DNA from: CAZKDV01 sp964551645
GTDB taxonomy: Bacteria > Bacteroidota > Bacteroidia > Bacteroidales > DTU049
Length of the DNA stretch: 16,214 bases
Direction: 5' to 3'
Assembly (NCBI GenBank): GCA_964551645.1
Contig: CAZKDV010000054.1
Location: 1 to 16,214 of the forward strand
Both the position numbers and the translations under genes were made by a program. Positions within the stretch are counted from its first letter, which is position 1; every line of letters begins with the position of its first letter. The notes beneath the pieces are model-generated. The model did not search any database. It saw only the letters and a list, made by a program, of their open reading frames with translations, and was not told the DNA's origin. Below are positions 1 through 8,105 of the stretch, piece by piece.

Positions 1-2
1 AA

Positions 3-371
3 GAGGGTATTCAATTTGCTACTTTGACAGACATTATTACAAAAGCGTGGTCGGATAAAACAACAAAAGAGTATAAAATACTCAAAGGATTAAAAAAAGA
101 AAATCTTCGGGACAATATAACGAACACCGAACTGATTTTAAATATGCTTGCGGAGGCTTCTACCAAAGACATTTCACAAGCGGAAAATCCAGAAACCTTT
201 GAGGAAAGTGCAGAAATTGCTCAACAGGGTGGCAAAATTGCAGGCGATGCAAGAAAGGCATTGGAAGCAAAAATTGGTAAAAAAGTAGTTACATCATTGA
301 ACGCAAAAACAGCACTTAAAGGGAAAGACGAACCTAAAGAAATAGACAGGAAAAAAACTAAAGACAAATAA
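3..371 (+). CDS. dinD: DinD-like DNA-damage-inducible protein, C-terminal part (5' end outside window)
   Basis: The frame is open from base 3, so the gene begins left of the window; the TTG at 24 lies inside the coding sequence and is not its start. About 122 residues are visible. They match the C-terminal part of the DinD family as I recall it: a region around IITKAWSDKTTKEYK and the distinctive stretch GGKIAGDARKALEAKIGKKV, followed by a lysine-rich tail. DinD family members are induced by DNA damage; E. coli DinD has been reported to inhibit RecA filament activity. The N-terminal BRO-like part cannot be seen. The gene runs toward the FG-GAP gene, with a gene-poor stretch between them. DinD homologues often sit in accessory DNA, so this may be the edge of such a region, but no mobile-element gene is visible. 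Confidence 0.75.
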   Translation, partial: EGIQFATLTDIITKAWSDKTTKEYKILKGLKKENLRDNITNTELILNMLAEASTKDISQAENPETFEESAEIAQQGGKIAGDARKALEAKIGKKVVTSLNAKTALKGKDEPKEIDRKKTKDK

Positions 372-709
372 ACCCAGCCATAACAAAGTATTGTCAAAAA
401 CGATAGAAAACGACATCGCTTAAAGGATTTTTTGTTAAATTTGAAGTCTCAATTTTCGATTGAAAGTAAATATTGAAAAATACCGTCTTTGCCTATTTGT
501 CAAATATTATCTTTTTTATCATAAGCCTAAATTGCTCAAATATTATGAAAAACAAAATGACACTAAGCGGAATCGGACCACGATTGTTTTTGTCAACGCT
601 TCTGTTTGCTGTTTTGCCAATACGGATTAACATTCAAAATCCTAGTTTTCTAACTATGTACTATCTGAATTGCCTTATGATAGTGTTTCAAACTAAATCT
701 CTAATTCCA
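372..709. other. gene-poor spacer between dinD and the FG-GAP gene
   Basis: This stretch of about 340 bases holds no intact gene that I can support. It contains the possible truncated membrane-protein frame listed separately and one weak stem (TCAAT/ATTGA around 449-463) that is not followed by a T-run and is not a convincing terminator. No tRNA, repeat array or attachment site was seen. Confidence 0.5.
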
Positions 710-730
710 CTAATTCTTAATCAACTTTAG
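545..730 (+). pseudogene. possible truncated remnant of an isoprenylcysteine-methyltransferase-like membrane protein
   Basis: An open frame with ATGs at 545 and 557 begins with a stretch containing MTLSGIGPRLFLSTL followed by a hydrophobic segment. Small membrane methyltransferases of the isoprenylcysteine carboxyl methyltransferase-like family often start in this way, with SG(V/I)GPK followed by a first membrane helix. Those proteins are normally around 150-200 residues. Here the frame ends after about 61 residues and lacks the C-terminal SAM-binding region. It also overlaps the tail-to-tail FG-GAP gene by about 20 bases. I read it as a decayed 5' fragment, but it could be a chance open frame, because the resemblance rests on a short motif only. 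Confidence 0.3.
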
Positions 731-3019
731 AGTGTGGCTTTTCGCAATTTGTCCACCTTGTAAAATCTCAAGATGCAAAAAATAAAGTCCTTTGGGCAAA
801 TTGGCAACTTCTGAAATTTCAAGATAATTAACATTTTCTGAATTAATTTTCAAAACCTTCTGCCCTACTACATTTAACAATAAAACATTTATTTTTTCAA
901 TTTTAGTATTGAACTTAATAGAAAATGACTCAATAAATGGATTAGGCAACACTATGGGTTTTATATCTTCGGGAAAAAAATCAGATATGGAAACAGTATC
1001 TGCAGGGGGGTAAATTCCTTTATAAAAGCTCAAACCACCACAAAAATTCCCAACTATCATATCAATATAACCATCATTATTAATATCTGCAATAAAAGGA
1101 GCCGTAAAAACACCTTCGTCAATTATTCTTTTTTTATTTTCTTTAACCGTAAAAATGGTATCTTTTAATGTAAACTCGCCTTCAAGATTATTGTCAATAT
1201 CAGAAAAATGTAATAACCAGCCTTTATTTGAGCCTGTAAAAAGTTTTGTTTTCCCATCAATATTGCGATAAAAACAAGGTACACTATGTCCATAATAAGA
1301 ATAATTTAAATCAGCAGTAGAAACTTGCCCAAGTTTATTTGTAACAAAATCAAATTGTGGATGTATTTTTGAACCATTATTTTGATAATAAACCAAATCA
1401 CCTGCTCTATTTCCAATAATTAAATCTAATTTTCCGTTATTGTTCAAATCAAATAATTGAGGTGTAGTATATGTTCCTGCATTAATTTGAAAATAATTTG
1501 AATCTGCCAAAACTAAATCCATTGATTGTGAATTATTTGATTTATTTTCAAAAAACCATATTTCTCCGTCTTTACTGCCAATAATCATATCAATATCTCC
1601 ATCGCCGTCAATATCTCCAAAAGTGGGATAAATTGATAATAGTTTATATTGTGAAATGTTTGCAAAATCTTCAGTTATTAATTTGAAAATAGGTTCGGTT
1701 GGCGTTCCAATATTTTCATACAAAGCAATGCTTGAAACAAAAGTACTATATAAATAGCCATGTTCGTAGTATGAAGTATCTCTTGTTCCATAATTTGAAA
1801 TGAATAAATCTAATAATCCATCTCCGTTATAATCGAATAATACTGGATACGCTCCACTACCATGCTCTATCATCATATTTTGCAAAAAGTTATCTTGAAC
1901 AAACTCTAAATCTAAACTGTCATTGCGACCATTATTAGTGTATAAATAAACACTTTGTTTAGATTCATTAATGTAATGCGAAGGATCAAAAGGCGATGCA
2001 ATTAGTTCTTTTATTCCGTCATTATTTATATCAATAAATGAAAGTGCAGGCATTGAATATAAGTTTATGCTCTTAGTGTTGTAAGGAAAGTTAGTTTGCT
2101 GCGAAACGAAAAAAGCAGAATCTTGGCTCCCACCATTTATTAAAAGTATAATATTTGAAAAATCAATATCTCCGAGTAGCAAATCTTTCAATCCATCACC
2201 ATTAACATCAATAAAAAGCATGGTAGAACCAACATGCATAATGCTTTTGTTAGACTTAAATACTTGTCCAATTTTATCAAAAGGGCAATAAGCATCTAAA
2301 GTTACTTCATTTGAACTTTCACTTTCCATAAAATCTCCCCAACATCTCGTTACCCTATGAAAATCCATAGTGTCAGGATTATTATGCAATTCTATACCCA
2401 TATTTTTATGCCATTCAACAAACATTCCCAACACTCCAAACGAAAGTATATCAATATCCCCATCGCCATCAATGTCGTCTATAATAGGTATGTCAACATT
2501 TGTAAGGAAAATATTTACATAATTATCATATTGCTTTGACTTCAATAAATCAGAATGGAGCTTGAATTTTAGTTTTCCAGTGTCCGCAACATTTTTAAAC
2601 ACCCTGATACCTCCGGTTGTATATGTGAATAAATCAGGTTTTCCATCATTATTAAAATCTGCAAAAATTAACCATTCCGATATATCATTAGGAAATAAGT
2701 CAGCATATTCAGGCTGATATTCATAACTAAACTCTCCTTCAATTCCTTTATTAATTAGCGGATGCAATTTATTTCCATGCTGTTCAAATATCAATATATC
2801 ATCAATTCCGTCTTGATTAATGTCAATAGAGCTTAAATAAATATTATTTATACCACCAAACCAAGCATAAGTCAATTGTTTACCATTCTTATATACTGGA
2901 ATTTCAAAGTTTCTTTCAAATCCAAAATCGTATAAAGTATGTTGAGAAAAAACAAAACTATTTGTACATAAGTACAGAAATAAAAGACTTGCAACTAATT
3001 TGCTTACAATGCACTTCAT
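710..3019 (-). CDS. secreted FG-GAP/VCBS-type repeat protein with T9SS C-terminal sorting domain
   Basis: This 769-residue protein has an N-terminal signal peptide (about residues 1-26: positive start, hydrophobic core, cut near FVFSQ). The body carries about nine Asp-rich repeats of the form D-(I/F/V)-(D/N)-x-DG-x-x-D, near residues 66, 121, 182, 271, 330, 396, 469, 524 and 645, each followed by a hydrophobic strand. These are the calcium-binding loops of FG-GAP/VCBS beta-propeller repeats. The last 80 or so residues (from VLPNPF near 690 through GLYFLHL near 745 to KLIKN) form a Por/type A sorting domain, which directs Bacteroidota proteins through the type IX secretion system to the surface or medium. 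No catalytic domain is visible, so binding or adhesion is an inference only. It is transcribed alone, 103 bases beyond the next gene on the same strand. Confidence 0.9.
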   Translation of the reverse strand: MKCIVSKLVASLLFLYLCTNSFVFSQHTLYDFGFERNFEIPVYKNGKQLTYAWFGGINNIYLSSIDINQDGIDDILIFEQHGNKLHPLINKGIEGEFSYEYQPEYADLFPNDISEWLIFADFNNDGKPDLFTYTTGGIRVFKNVADTGKLKFKLHSDLLKSKQYDNYVNIFLTNVDIPIIDDIDGDGDIDILSFGVLGMFVEWHKNMGIELHNNPDTMDFHRVTRCWGDFMESESSNEVTLDAYCPFDKIGQVFKSNKSIMHVGSTMLFIDVNGDGLKDLLLGDIDFSNIILLINGGSQDSAFFVSQQTNFPYNTKSINLYSMPALSFIDINNDGIKELIASPFDPSHYINESKQSVYLYTNNGRNDSLDLEFVQDNFLQNMMIEHGSGAYPVLFDYNGDGLLDLFISNYGTRDTSYYEHGYLYSTFVSSIALYENIGTPTEPIFKLITEDFANISQYKLLSIYPTFGDIDGDGDIDMIIGSKDGEIWFFENKSNNSQSMDLVLADSNYFQINAGTYTTPQLFDLNNNGKLDLIIGNRAGDLVYYQNNGSKIHPQFDFVTNKLGQVSTADLNYSYYGHSVPCFYRNIDGKTKLFTGSNKGWLLHFSDIDNNLEGEFTLKDTIFTVKENKKRIIDEGVFTAPFIADINNDGYIDMIVGNFCGGLSFYKGIYPPADTVSISDFFPEDIKPIVLPNPFIESFSIKFNTKIEKINVLLLNVVGQKVLKINSENVNYLEISEVANLPKGLYFLHLEILQGGQIAKSHTLKLIKN

Positions 3020-3122
3020 GTTAATACAATTTTGTTATACCTTTAATAAAATTGCAGGCAAAATATTGTAAAACCAGAACTTTTTTGTTTTTATTCAAAA
3101 CAAAATCGAATACAGATTATTT

Positions 3123-3644
3123 CTACAACATCATTCTGGCTTCTTTTTTGAGCAAATCCAGTGCTTTATGTCTTGCTGTTTCTTGCGTTTTAAATACATT
3201 TTCAAATATCATTGACGACAATTGAATAGCAGGAGAATCATTTTGCACTTTTGCAGCAGCCGAATTAATCGCACTAATAGTTTCTTCTTTGGCATTTTTA
3301 ATTGTTTCCCATATTTCAGAAGAAACATATAATTGTTGCGATAAATTATGTTCAAATTCTTGTCTGATTGTTTTTATTAATAGGCTTTGATATTCATAAC
3401 TAGTAAAACTTTGCGGTGGTATTCGTGGAATTAAATTTTCAAAAGCAATTCGCTCCAACAATAGCACTAATCTCTCATAAGCTTGCAAACGCAAGGGCAA
3501 AGACACTTCTTTATTTTTCAAACTAATTTCGTTAGTTCGCTTTTTTTGTTCATTATTTAAAAACAATTTTAAAACGAAATAAACAGTGAAAAATACAATG
3601 ATTGAAGGTAAAATTATTTTAAGTATTTCAACTAGGTAATTCAT
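3123..3644 (-). CDS. conserved single-pass membrane protein of unknown function (DUF7935-like)
   Basis: The 173-residue product has one N-terminal membrane helix (about residues 7-27, IIVFFTVYFVLKLFL), then a charged linker and a largely helical soluble domain predicted to be cytoplasmic. The stretch LPLRLQAYERLVLLLERI, around residues 50-67, recalls a short conserved protein of Bacteroidota genomes that I believe is called DUF7935, although I cannot verify the number. No catalytic motif, signal-peptide cleavage site or metal ligands are evident. A good promoter lies just upstream (3660-3690), so it is probably its own transcription unit. Its neighbours, a secreted protein and an Hdr-like operon, say nothing about its role. 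Confidence 0.75.
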   Translation of the reverse strand: MNYLVEILKIILPSIIVFFTVYFVLKLFLNNEQKKRTNEISLKNKEVSLPLRLQAYERLVLLLERIAFENLIPRIPPQSFTSYEYQSLLIKTIRQEFEHNLSQQLYVSSEIWETIKNAKEETISAINSAAAKVQNDSPAIQLSSMIFENVFKTQETARHKALDLLKKEARMML

Positions 3645-3659
3645 AAGGCTATTGTTTTT

Positions 3660-3690
3660 GCAAATGTAAGTAAATATTCATTATATCAAA
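3660..3690 (-). promoter_or_regulatory. candidate Bacteroidota-type promoter for the small membrane-protein gene
   Basis: On the minus strand TTTG (3690-3687) is followed 18 bases later by TACATTTGC (3668-3660). This fits the Bacteroidota sigma consensus of a -33 TTTG and a -7 TAnnTTTG, close to the usual spacing of about 19 bases. It lies 16 bases upstream of the ATG at 3644, so the leader would be short. Confidence 0.55.
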
Positions 3691-3709
3691 CTTCTTGAGC
3701 AATTCGATA

Positions 3710-3747
3710 AACAAATAAGAATTTGTTCAACTTCTCGAAATAAGTTG
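3710..3747. repeat. two adjacent perfect inverted repeats (paired hairpins) between the Hdr operon and the membrane-protein gene
   Basis: AACAAAT (3710-3716) pairs with ATTTGTT (3721-3727) across a 4-base loop. Directly adjoining it, CAACTT (3728-3733) pairs with AAGTTG (3742-3747) across 8 bases. An outer pair, CAAACT (3687-3692) and AGTTTG (3749-3754), could enclose both. The pair lies 74 bases past the stop of the Hdr operon, so it may mark that transcript's 3' end, but there is no clear T-run of the intrinsic-terminator kind. Confidence 0.35.
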
Positions 3748-3820
3748 GAGTTTGTTTTGTACAAAAACATTTTTTTGAGTTTTAGCAAATCTAAATTATG
3801 GCTTTATTTCTTCTTATTTA

Positions 3821-5638
3821 TCAGTGTTTTTCCGCTTTTTCTGGGTTTTTAAAGTTCATATTTTCAAACACAAATTCGGCTATATCAAGTACTTTATTAT
3901 TTGCTGCTGTTGAGAAAGTATGCTCGCATCTCGGACAAGAAGTAATTAAACAGTCAGGTTTATTTTTTGTTAGTTCATTATATGCTGCTTGAGTAATTTT
4001 ATATCGTTGTTCGGCGCTGATTTTAACAGTTGCCAGACTTCCGCCACAGCATAATGACTTGTTTTTTTGTAAATTGATTTTATCACTTTTCCCAATTTCT
4101 TTAAGTATTTGCCTTGAATTTTTAAATTCATTTAACCCCCTACCCAACTCACACGGGTCGTGATAAACAAAAGTTTTTTTGCTTTGATTTAGCTGTAATC
4201 TATTTGACTTCAACAACATTGTAAGAAATTCAGTATGATGAATTACATGAATGTCTATTTTATACTCCTCTTTAAACATTTTTAAGCAAATTGGACAAGA
4301 TGTAACTAGAAGTTTTGAGCCTATTGATTGAAATAATTCTGTATTTTTCTGCACCAATTTCATAGCTTCATCTTTAGCACCTGCCAAAAACAATGGTCGC
4401 CCACAGCAAATAGTTAATTCTTTATCAATAAAAACATAATTCACCTTACATTCCTTAAGTATTGCTTCAAAAGCGTGTATAGTGCCGGGTCTAAGATGTG
4501 TCATACAACCAGCATAATACATCACATTTGGAATATCCTCAGTATTAATTTTGGGAGAATTGTGCAAATAATCAATATCCATAGCCAATTTGGGCATTAA
4601 TTGATTTCGTTTTAATTGTCTTAAATGACTTATATCAATTCCCACCGGACAATAATAATTACAACGCAAGCACATCAAACAGTTATAGATTGACTCTTCA
4701 TCATTTCTTTTAAAACGCAAATGTTGTAAATAATAGACAGCTTGCTGACCATTCATTTGAGCATCATTATACATTTGACAAATATCAATGCAGATGCCAC
4801 AGCTTGAACATGCTTGTATTTCAAAATTTGCAAATCCTTTTATTTCATTTTTATTTTTAATTCCAAACCTGCGTAAAAAAATCAATACTACTTCAGTTGG
4901 AATGTGCATATATCTTGAAAAAGGCATGATTGCAAAGAAAGCACCTAAAACAGAAGAATATAGCCACCAAGTCGGGTATTCGATGCTTGTTAACAATCCG
5001 GAAGAAAAGCTATTAGCCAAAATATTGCCCGTAGAACCCGTTAAAAAACCACCATTTTGATATAATCCAGAGGTAATGCTTTCTGCTATATAACGCAAAG
5101 GAAAAATTAACCATAACAAATATCTCGCAATCTTGTCAACAAGTCTATGATTTGTTGTTTTTTTAAGCCCAAAAACAGATGAATGTAGTTTTTTGAAAAC
5201 AGCTAATAAAACCGCTATTAGTAACAATAATAAAAATAAATCCATCGAAAAGAAATACAATGTATGTGTTGATACATTAGAAAAATCGTGTTCAAAGTAT
5301 TTTAAAAATATAGGATCATAAGGTGCATTGAAAGGATATTTTGAAACAAGTTTGGATTCTAATGAACCAACAATTATCATTAAAAACCAAAAAAGTGCAA
5401 AAGACATGTGCATAAAGCCAAGAAAAAAATTTATTTTAAATATTTTTCTGTGAAATAAAGATTCGGAAAATACATCGCGTATTGCTTTGAATAAATTCAG
5501 ACTAAAAATGCCTTTAATAAATTTATATCTGTCTTTAACTTCGAGTTCGTCTAACCATTTGAAATATCTCCATAATAAAATTACAACAAGATAAATCAAA
5601 CCAATAGTAAAAGGAAGTACAAATGGATCAAAGTTCAT
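3821..5638 (-). CDS. membrane HdrD/EMO-like iron-sulfur oxidoreductase (cytochrome-b-like domain + 2[4Fe-4S] + two CCG domains)
   Basis: This 605-residue protein starts with about five membrane helices (near 7-24, 70-91, 128-147, 172-188, 224-240) of the NarI/HdrE-like cytochrome b kind. H77 in GFMHMSF and H245 in RYMHIP are the best-placed heme ligands. A ferredoxin part follows with two CxxCxxCxxxC sites (C277/280/283/287 and C320/323/326/330). Then come two complete cysteine-rich CCG domains: C378, CC411-412, C448/C451; and C496, CC530-531, C568/C571. CCG domains in HdrB/HdrD carry noncubane [4Fe-4S] clusters. The same architecture occurs in membrane HdrD-type proteins, including EMO, which passes electrons from ETF to menaquinone. 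Its start overlaps the end of the preceding gene by 11 bases, implying translational coupling. I infer that it links the soluble Hdr-like proteins to the quinone pool; the direction and partner are unknown. Confidence 0.85.
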   Translation of the reverse strand: MNFDPFVLPFTIGLIYLVVILLWRYFKWLDELEVKDRYKFIKGIFSLNLFKAIRDVFSESLFHRKIFKINFFLGFMHMSFALFWFLMIIVGSLESKLVSKYPFNAPYDPIFLKYFEHDFSNVSTHTLYFFSMDLFLLLLLIAVLLAVFKKLHSSVFGLKKTTNHRLVDKIARYLLWLIFPLRYIAESITSGLYQNGGFLTGSTGNILANSFSSGLLTSIEYPTWWLYSSVLGAFFAIMPFSRYMHIPTEVVLIFLRRFGIKNKNEIKGFANFEIQACSSCGICIDICQMYNDAQMNGQQAVYYLQHLRFKRNDEESIYNCLMCLRCNYYCPVGIDISHLRQLKRNQLMPKLAMDIDYLHNSPKINTEDIPNVMYYAGCMTHLRPGTIHAFEAILKECKVNYVFIDKELTICCGRPLFLAGAKDEAMKLVQKNTELFQSIGSKLLVTSCPICLKMFKEEYKIDIHVIHHTEFLTMLLKSNRLQLNQSKKTFVYHDPCELGRGLNEFKNSRQILKEIGKSDKINLQKNKSLCCGGSLATVKISAEQRYKITQAAYNELTKNKPDCLITSCPRCEHTFSTAANNKVLDIAEFVFENMNFKNPEKAEKH

Positions 5639-5969
5639 TTTCAGAAAACTCCTTTTTTAGAATAAGCATAATGTGTCTAATGTTTACATTTCTTGGACAA
5701 ATCATAGTGCATTTTCCGCATAGCATACATTTCGAAACATGTTTTTTTGCTTCGTCAATAAGACCACGCCGTAATGAAAGGGACACCATTCTAAAACTAA
5801 TGTGAGTGTAATCGCCCACTGTACATGTTGAAGCACAAGCACCACAAAAAATACAACATAATATGGAAGGTTCAGTAATTGCAACTTTTTTAAATAATTC
5901 TCTATCGGCTACATCTAAGTTGATTTGTCTGTTTTCATTGATAGCAAAACCGAATTTTTTAATTTCCAT
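5628..5969 (-). CDS. HdrC-like small 2[4Fe-4S] electron-transfer protein (second copy, C2 position)
   Basis: This 113-residue protein is almost entirely a double-cluster ferredoxin domain. One CxxCxxCxxxC motif uses C39/C42/C45/C49 (CIFCGACASTC, with an extra C38 just before it) and the other uses C81/C84/C87/C91 (CMLCGKCTMICP). The spacing between clusters and the intervening helix (HISFRMVSLSLRRG) match HdrC, which relays electrons between the flavin of HdrA and the CCG domains of HdrB/HdrD. It has no membrane segment. It is the fourth gene of the operon, 23 bases after the HdrA-like gene and overlapping the membrane HdrD-like gene by 11 bases. Its natural partner is therefore that membrane protein, although a membrane partner carrying its own ferredoxin makes the pairing somewhat redundant. 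Confidence 0.85.
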   Translation of the reverse strand: MEIKKFGFAINENRQINLDVADRELFKKVAITEPSILCCIFCGACASTCTVGDYTHISFRMVSLSLRRGLIDEAKKHVSKCMLCGKCTMICPRNVNIRHIMLILKKEFSENEL

Positions 5970-5992
5970 CTCAAATGTTCATTACAGTTAAC

Positions 5993-7012
5993 TTATTTAT
6001 TTTGAAGATAAGAATGTATTGCCATTGCAGCTGCATTAGCATCATTAATAGTGTCAAGTATAGTTTTCGGACCACTTATAGTGCCAGCAATAAAAACTCC
6101 TTCTGTTTCGGTATAATTCTCCTTAGTTATTGCCTTTTTTGACTTCACAAATCCGTTTTCATTTTTTGATAAGTGAAAGAAATTAAGCAATTTGGCAGTA
6201 TCCGGAGGAAATACCATTCCTGTCATTAAAACGATGTAATCCAAAGTCATTTTAAGAGGTTTTGAAGTAAGTGTATCCTCAATTCTAATCGTCAATTTAT
6301 TATCAATTGTTTGGCTTACTTCTGACAGCCTCGCTCTAATAAAGTGAATTTTGTATTTTTCTTGAGCATCTTTATACAGTTCTTCAAAATGATTTCCATA
6401 CATTCGTAAATCCATGTAAAAACAATAAACTTCTGAATTTGGAAATAATAATTTGATTTCTATTGCTTGTTTTACTGCGGTTGCACAACAAACTCTCGAA
6501 CAATAAATATTTCCTGACTTAGCATCTCGAGAACCAACACAGTGCATAAATCCAAATACTTTTTGTTCGTATGATACTTGTGTCCATTGTGTGTGAAATA
6601 AGCTTTCTAAATCAACATTTGTTATTACATTGTTATATATTCCATAGCCGTATTCTTCTTTTCGGCGAGCATCAAATGGTTCGAAGCCACTTGCTAAAAG
6701 TATAGAATCGGCAATTAAATGCTGGTTTTTAGTGGTTATAAGCTCATATTTTGTATTGCTCCGATTAATATGAGTTATTTCTGAATTTGTATGAATTTTA
6801 AAGGATTCAGGCAGAATTCCTTTTTCAATATCTTCAATAATTTCTTTTGCTTCGGTTAAATATGGAAAAGTTTTTTTCCAATTAGCAACATGTCCACCAA
6901 TTTTATCTTTTTTTTCGACTAAATCTACCGAATATCCCAAATTCATAAGGCAAACAGACGCTTTTATCCCTGCAATTCCTCCACCAACAACAACAATATT
7001 TTTCTTTTTCAT
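5993..7012 (-). CDS. short HdrA-like FAD-binding oxidoreductase
   Basis: The 339-residue product begins with a Rossmann FAD fingerprint (VVVGGGIAG, residues 7-15) and the acidic end of the second strand (LVEKKDKIGGH). The HdrA hallmark follows: CVGSRD near 158-163 and YCSRVCC at 170-176, giving C158, C171, C175 and C176. The second FAD contact lies near the C-terminus (GVFIAGTISGPKTI, 305-318, then NDANAAA). It ends there, so the extra ferredoxin domains of methanogen HdrA are missing. This length and form match the small HdrA of sHdr systems and QmoA. In family members the flavin accepts or donates electrons for the Fe-S subunits; whether it bifurcates here cannot be judged. It lies between the HdrB-like and second HdrC-like genes, with 22-23 base gaps. 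Confidence 0.85.
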   Translation of the reverse strand: MKKKNIVVVGGGIAGIKASVCLMNLGYSVDLVEKKDKIGGHVANWKKTFPYLTEAKEIIEDIEKGILPESFKIHTNSEITHINRSNTKYELITTKNQHLIADSILLASGFEPFDARRKEEYGYGIYNNVITNVDLESLFHTQWTQVSYEQKVFGFMHCVGSRDAKSGNIYCSRVCCATAVKQAIEIKLLFPNSEVYCFYMDLRMYGNHFEELYKDAQEKYKIHFIRARLSEVSQTIDNKLTIRIEDTLTSKPLKMTLDYIVLMTGMVFPPDTAKLLNFFHLSKNENGFVKSKKAITKENYTETEGVFIAGTISGPKTILDTINDANAAAMAIHSYLQNK

Positions 7013-7034
7013 ACAAATTAAAGTCTAAATAATG

Positions 7035-8102
7035 TTATATTTTCAAAAAATTAGGCTGTTTAGGTTTATTCAAAATTATTTTATCTCCAACTTTATACTT
7101 GTCATCAGCTTTGTACTGATAGCCCATTTTTTTCAACAATGGCTCAACGCTTACTTGGTGCATTTGCAAGCCAAGTTCCCACGGATTATACCCCATAACC
7201 AATCCGGCTAATTCTTCGTAAGTTAAAGCAGGAATACCATATCCATCTTCGCCATATACTTTTCCTTCCATTTCTGAAATAACATATTGTCCCCTATCTA
7301 AGAAATAAGGACAACCCGGGCAATTAGTAACAATTAAGTCTGGTTCATAAGGCTCCATTGAATCTAATTTCTTTTTTGTGCAAGCAATAGAATAACCTCT
7401 ATTTGCCTTTATTAGGTACTGTCTAAAGCCAAAACCGCAACAAGCACGGCGTTCGGGATAATCAACAACTTCGCCGCCCCAGGCTTCAATCATGCCCACT
7501 AAAACATGTGGAAATTCGGCACCTCCAATTCCTTTTTTAGGAAACATTTTAGCATAATGACAACCGATATGTTCAACACAACGAAGTGGTTTTCCTGTTT
7601 TAGCATTAATTAATCTATATTTTGCTTTTTCAAGTATTTCATGTCGAAACAAATGAATTATATCACTTGGATGAATTAAAAACTCTGGTTTTTCAAATTC
7701 TCTACCTGTTGCTTCTCTCAAATGTTTTCTGATTTTCTCTTCTAATTCAGGAAACTTATTCCATGTTTCAAGTATTTCAGTATAAACACCAAAAGAAGTA
7801 ATACAAGAAGGAACAAAATGCTTGTATCCTGAATTACTCATTAATGCAAATTGTCTTGCAACAATGGTCATAGTTGTTTCCAAAGGCACAACATCACTAT
7901 GATATGCAATGCCACTACAAGTAGTGTGAGAAGCTTCGTCTTTAATGTTTTTTTTCAATTCATCTTGCAAAATTCTAATAAATGTTGTTTCTGAACCTGG
8001 CCAAAAGGTTTGACGAATACAACTTCTTGCGTAATAATAATCATTTTTAGGAATTTCTTTTTGATATTGCTCCCAAATTCGTTCTCTTCCAGATAATTCC
8101 AT
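7035..8102 (-). CDS. HdrB-like CCG-domain protein (B1 position), N-terminal CCG motif incomplete
   Basis: This is a 355-residue soluble protein with two cysteine-rich repeats. The C-terminal CCG motif is complete: C181, CC221-222 in ACCGFGF, and C261/C264 in NCPGCPYF, enough for one noncubane [4Fe-4S] cluster as known in HdrB. The N-terminal repeat is degenerate: C28 and C62 are present, but the first residue of the CC pair is T61, and the final CxxC reads C100-x-x-S103. A tail of about 75 residues follows the last motif. In Hdr enzymes this subunit holds the disulfide-reducing or thiol-oxidising site, while HdrC feeds it electrons. The HdrC-like gene lies 3 bases upstream, so the two are almost certainly translated together. 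The substrate is not evident. Confidence 0.85.
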   Translation of the reverse strand: MELSGRERIWEQYQKEIPKNDYYYARSCIRQTFWPGSETTFIRILQDELKKNIKDEASHTTCSGIAYHSDVVPLETTMTIVARQFALMSNSGYKHFVPSCITSFGVYTEILETWNKFPELEEKIRKHLREATGREFEKPEFLIHPSDIIHLFRHEILEKAKYRLINAKTGKPLRCVEHIGCHYAKMFPKKGIGGAEFPHVLVGMIEAWGGEVVDYPERRACCGFGFRQYLIKANRGYSIACTKKKLDSMEPYEPDLIVTNCPGCPYFLDRGQYVISEMEGKVYGEDGYGIPALTYEELAGLVMGYNPWELGLQMHQVSVEPLLKKMGYQYKADDKYKVGDKIILNKPKQPNFLKI

Positions 8103-8105
8103 ATC

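Noticed and set aside
449..463. Small inverted repeat TCAAT/ATTGA considered as a terminator after dinD
   Set aside because: The stem is only five A/T-rich pairs with no following T-run.
710..3019. Regularly recurring CCATC-type words on the plus strand, considered as a repeat or CRISPR array
   Set aside because: They are the reverse complement of codons for the DGDGDID-type calcium-binding loops of the FG-GAP protein. Spacing is irregular and the words vary with codon use.
3798..3992. Plus-strand 64-codon frame overlapping the end of the membrane HdrD-like gene
   Set aside because: It is antisense to the CCG domain, with no start context or family resemblance.
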